Assembly (NCBI GenBank): GCA_030152505.1
Contig: JASLJO010000285.1
Span: 1 to 6,595 of the forward strand
Length of the DNA stretch: 6,595 nucleotides
Origin: Solirubrobacterales bacterium
Lineage (GTDB): Bacteria > Actinomycetota > Thermoleophilia > Solirubrobacterales > 70-9
Direction of reading: 5' to 3'
This document shows, piece after piece, positions 4,896 to 6,595 of the stretch. Under the pieces are notes generated by a model, which was not told the DNA's origin, did not search any database, and saw only the letters and a program-made list of their open reading frames with translations. The position numbers were made by a program, and so were the translations under genes. Numbering within the stretch: position 1 is the stretch's first letter; each line of letters starts with the position of its first letter.

Positions 4896-5052
4896 CGGTC
4901 TAAATCCGCCCGAAAGGGTCGGGATTCCGCTTGCTGATGCGGAAAATCACTATGTAGCAAGTTGTCACAATGTGGTTGTATAACAGCGGGTACAGGCGAC
5001 GACGGCAAGGCGCAGGACGCGCCGCCGGGACGGACGCCGCACCTCCCACCAA
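4896..5052. promoter_or_regulatory. Divergent promoter region between the membrane protein gene and nuoA
   Basis: This is the largest gene-free stretch in the window and is lower in GC in its middle. For nuoA, TATAAC (4979-4984) is a good -10 candidate, with TAGCAA (4955-4960) as a weak -35 at 18 bases; the leader would be about 60 bases. A small palindrome TTGTCACAA (4962-4970) lies just before the -10 box and could be an operator. TTCCGC (4925-4930) and GCGGAA (4939-4944) form a 6-bp stem with an 8-base loop. No convincing promoter for the minus-strand gene and no ribosome site before nuoA was found. Confidence 0.4.
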
Positions 5053-5430
5053 ATGCTGAAGAGCTACCTACCGATCCTCGTCTTCGCCCTGCTCGGCCTC
5101 GGCGTCGGTGGTGCCCTGGTGATGCTCAACCACGCGATCGGCCCGAAGCGGCCGCGAAAGCCGACCGCTGCGAGCCGCCGCCAGGCCGATCCGTACGAGT
5201 CGGGCATCCCGGTCGAGGCGGCACACGGGCTGCGCTTCGGCGTCAGCTTCTACCTGATCGCGATGCTCTTCATCCTCTTCGATATCGAGGTGGTCTTCCT
5301 CTACCCGATCGGCGTCATGCTCAAGGGCGCCGACAGCGTCTTCGTCCTCGGCGAGCTGGTCACCTTCGTCGTCCTCCTGCTGGTCGCCTTCGCCTACGTC
5401 TGGCGGAAGGGGGCACTGGATTGGAGGTAG
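5053..5430 (+). CDS. nuoA: NADH-quinone oxidoreductase subunit A
   Basis: A small membrane subunit of respiratory complex I, at the junction between the membrane arm and the quinone-binding region. The 125-residue protein has three membrane helices (about 5-27, 63-86 and 96-117). Family signatures are DPYESG (47-52), the conserved loop after helix 1, and YLIAMLFILFDIEVVFLYP (67-85) with the acidic pair D77/E79 of helix 2. The ATG at 5053 is the first start and fits the family N-terminus; no Shine-Dalgarno sequence is obvious before it. It is the first gene of the nuo operon here, with 11 bases to the nuoB start. A possible promoter lies about 70 bases upstream. Assignment is firm. Confidence 0.97.
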   Translation: MLKSYLPILVFALLGLGVGGALVMLNHAIGPKRPRKPTAASRRQADPYESGIPVEAAHGLRFGVSFYLIAMLFILFDIEVVFLYPIGVMLKGADSVFVLGELVTFVVLLLVAFAYVWRKGALDWR

Positions 5431-5441
5431 AGCGACAGACG

Positions 5442-6092
5442 ATGCGCAGCCGCCAACTGCGCGCCCGCGACATGTTGCGCGGCGACCTCGAGGGCGAGGA
5501 GCTGGAGCGCTACGTCGAGGAAAAAGTGGTGATGACCAACTTCGAGAAGCTGCTCAACTGGGGACGGGCGAACTCGTGCTTCCCGCTCACCTTCGGGCTC
5601 GCCTGCTGCGCGATCGAGGCGCCGATAGCGCTGGTCGGCAGCCCTCGCTACGACCTCGCCCGCTTCGGCGCCGAGGCGTTGCGCGCCTCTCCCCGTCAGG
5701 CGGATCTGATCATCCTCTCGGGCCGGGTCTCGATCAAGATGGCGCCGGTCGTCCGCCGCCTCTACGACCAGATGCTGGAGCCCAAATGGGCGATCTCGAT
5801 GGGCGCCTGCTCCTCCAGCGGCGGCATGTTCTCCAACTACGCCGTCGTCCAGGGCGCCGACAAGTTCATGCCGATCGACCTCCACATCCCCGGCTGCCCG
5901 CCGCGGCCCGAGGCGGTGCTCTACGGCTTCACCAAGCTGCAGCGCAAGATCATGGGCAACCCCGACCAGGGCTGGCGCCAGCGCTACAACGCGAGCGGCA
6001 CCGAGGAGTGGGCACGCGGCGGCCCGCGCAGCGAACCGAGCCCCGAGGCGGCGGAGGCCTACGAGGGAGCCCGGAGGCTGATCCGTGCCTGA
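5442..6092 (+). CDS. nuoB: NADH-quinone oxidoreductase subunit B
   Basis: The peripheral-arm subunit of complex I that holds terminal iron-sulfur cluster N2, the electron donor to quinone. The core is fully conserved: NWGRANSCFPLTFGLACCAIE (39-59) with tandem ligands C55/C56, GAC with C123, and IPGCPPRPEAVLYG (149-162) with C152. At 216 residues it is longer than the shortest NuoB proteins because of about 30 N-terminal residues, charged and Arg/Glu-rich, and a polar C-terminal tail after about 175. The ATG at 5442 is preceded by GGAGG (5423-5427), 14 bases away, a little far; an in-frame TTG at 5421 or the ATG at 5472 are alternatives. It follows nuoA closely, and its last 8 bases overlap nuoC. 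Confidence 0.96.
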   Translation: MRSRQLRARDMLRGDLEGEELERYVEEKVVMTNFEKLLNWGRANSCFPLTFGLACCAIEAPIALVGSPRYDLARFGAEALRASPRQADLIILSGRVSIKMAPVVRRLYDQMLEPKWAISMGACSSSGGMFSNYAVVQGADKFMPIDLHIPGCPPRPEAVLYGFTKLQRKIMGNPDQGWRQRYNASGTEEWARGGPRSEPSPEAAEAYEGARRLIRA

Positions 6093-6595
6093 CGCCCCCG
6101 GACTGGAGCTGATCCGGGGGGAGATCGAGCAGGACCACCCCGGCGCCGTGCTCGACACCAGCTTCGACCGCGGCCAGCCGGCGCTGGTCGTCGACCCCGC
6201 CCAGATCCTCCCCGTGCTCACCTGGCTGCGCGACGCTCCGGGCCAGGGCTACCGCTTCCTCTCCAGCTTCCACGCCGCTGACTACCTGCCATCTCAACCC
6301 CGCTTCGGAGTGCACTACGAGCTCCTGAACAGGGACCGAGTTGAGCGGGTCCGCGTAAAAGCGATGCTTGCAGACGTCCCTCCCGCGGGTGGCGGCGTAG
6401 GGGGAACCGCCCCTGAGCAAGCTTTAGCTACCGGAAGGGGCGGTGCGTCCCCTCCGCCGACAGGACCCGCGGGCCGAGACCTCCCCGAAATCGACTCCTG
6501 CGTGGAGCTGTTCCCAACGGCGGAGTTCCAGGAGCGCGAGGTCTACGACTTCTTCGGAATCGTGTTCCGGGGGCATCCCGACCTCACACGGATTC
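6085..6595 (+). CDS. nuoC: NADH-quinone oxidoreductase subunit C, 5' part, with Gly/Pro/Ala insert
   Basis: A 30-kDa-type complex I subunit of the peripheral arm; 170 codons are present and the gene runs off the window. The GTG at 6085 is the start: an in-frame TGA lies two codons upstream, and GGAGG (6073-6077) sits 7 bases before it. It overlaps nuoB by 8 bases. The N-terminal alpha/beta part (about 1-96) is ordinary, including YRFLSSFHAADY (56-67). The signature ELFPTAEFQEREVYDFFGI (141-159) with FRGHPDLTRI (161-170) confirms the family. Between them, residues about 98-132 are a Gly/Pro/Ala-rich insert where relatives have a short turn; its DNA is a long palindrome. Codons ending in A/T rise from 4 of the first 68 to 31 of the next 102. 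The frame is intact, so the product is probably functional. Confidence 0.93.
   Translation, partial: MPDAPGLELIRGEIEQDHPGAVLDTSFDRGQPALVVDPAQILPVLTWLRDAPGQGYRFLSSFHAADYLPSQPRFGVHYELLNRDRVERVRVKAMLADVPPAGGGVGGTAPEQALATGRGGASPPPTGPAGRDLPEIDSCVELFPTAEFQEREVYDFFGIVFRGHPDLTRI
6382..6473. repeat. Long interrupted palindrome inside nuoC
   Basis: The outer arms CCCGCGGGT (6382-6390) and ACCCGCGGG (6465-6473) are perfect. Next, GGCGG (6391-6395) pairs with CCGCC (6454-6458), and AGGGG (6399-6403) with CCCCT (6449-6453). The inner arms ACCGCCCCT (6406-6414) and AGGGGCGGT (6436-6444) are again perfect. That makes about 28 paired bases with small bulges and a 21-base centre that includes AGCTTTAGCT. It lies within the extra coding segment of nuoC and is translated without a stop. 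The structure is directly visible; calling it a palindromic insertion element is inference. Confidence 0.8.

Noticed and set aside
4937..4957. Tiny upstream open frame (ATG to TAG, six codons) before nuoA
   Set aside because: It lies before the predicted transcription start and has no ribosome site.
4961..4975. Possible Rex (NADH-sensing) operator upstream of nuoA
   Set aside because: Only one TCACAA half-site is present; the partner half at the required spacing is missing.
6376..6480. Intein or self-splicing intron in nuoC
   Set aside because: At about 105 bp it is far too short and shows no splice-site residues or intron core; the frame is simply continuous.
1..6595. CRISPR array, tRNA, rRNA, transposase or attachment site
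   Set aside because: Looked for on both strands; no regularly spaced repeats, cloverleaf, rRNA segment, transposase or target-site duplication was seen.

Overview
This is a dense, high-GC bacterial window (about 65-70% GC by eye) in which nearly every base is coding and intergenic gaps are a few to about 160 bases. A strongly G/C-ending codon bias, a deazaflavin (F420)-dependent nitroreductase-family protein, an actinobacterial-looking split of NADH dehydrogenase genes (separate nuoA, nuoB, nuoC), and several starts that sit 6-9 nt behind a TAnnnT box with no Shine-Dalgarno sequence point to an actinomycete-like organism. A deep-branching class such as Thermoleophilia is my guess; no rRNA or marker here proves it.

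Layout. Bases 1-62 carry a perfect inverted repeat and a likely leaderless promoter for msrB (63-458, +), a methionine sulfoxide reductase. Converging on it is a minus-strand operon, read from right to left: a lipoprotein c-type cytochrome (2797-2399), serS (2380-1109) and a NarL/FixJ response regulator (1112-462). The last two overlap by ATGA. A flavin reductase-like gene (2826-3311, +) diverges from the cytochrome across only 28 bases, where two -10 boxes overlap. It converges on a VOC/glyoxalase-fold gene (3695-3315, -), which in turn diverges from a Ddn-type F420 oxidoreductase gene (3729-4172, +). Two more minus-strand genes follow: a small KTSC-domain gene (4401-4162), preceded by a 44-bp inverted repeat, and a four-helix membrane protein (4895-4461). 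The right end is the start of a respiratory complex I operon: nuoA (5053-5430), nuoB (5442-6092) and the 5' part of nuoC (6085 to the window end).

How they work together. The nuo genes encode the quinone-side and connecting subunits of NADH:quinone oxidoreductase. The cytochrome c lipoprotein suggests a respiratory chain on the outer face of the membrane. MsrB, flavin reductase, VOC protein and the F420-type enzyme form a loose redox/detoxification neighbourhood, but they are mostly single genes on alternating strands rather than one pathway.

Most unusual points. (1) nuoC contains an in-frame stretch of about 105 bp that folds into a long interrupted palindrome (6382-6473) and encodes a Gly/Pro/Ala-rich insert at a place where NuoC proteins normally have a short turn. 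It looks like a palindromic element inserted into a core respiratory gene. (2) nuoC (from codon 69) and serS (last 85 codons) both switch abruptly to A/T-ending codons, suggesting mosaic genes. (3) Several promoters look leaderless, including an overlapping divergent pair. (4) All three convergent junctions carry compact hairpins with 3-nt loops at the stop codons.
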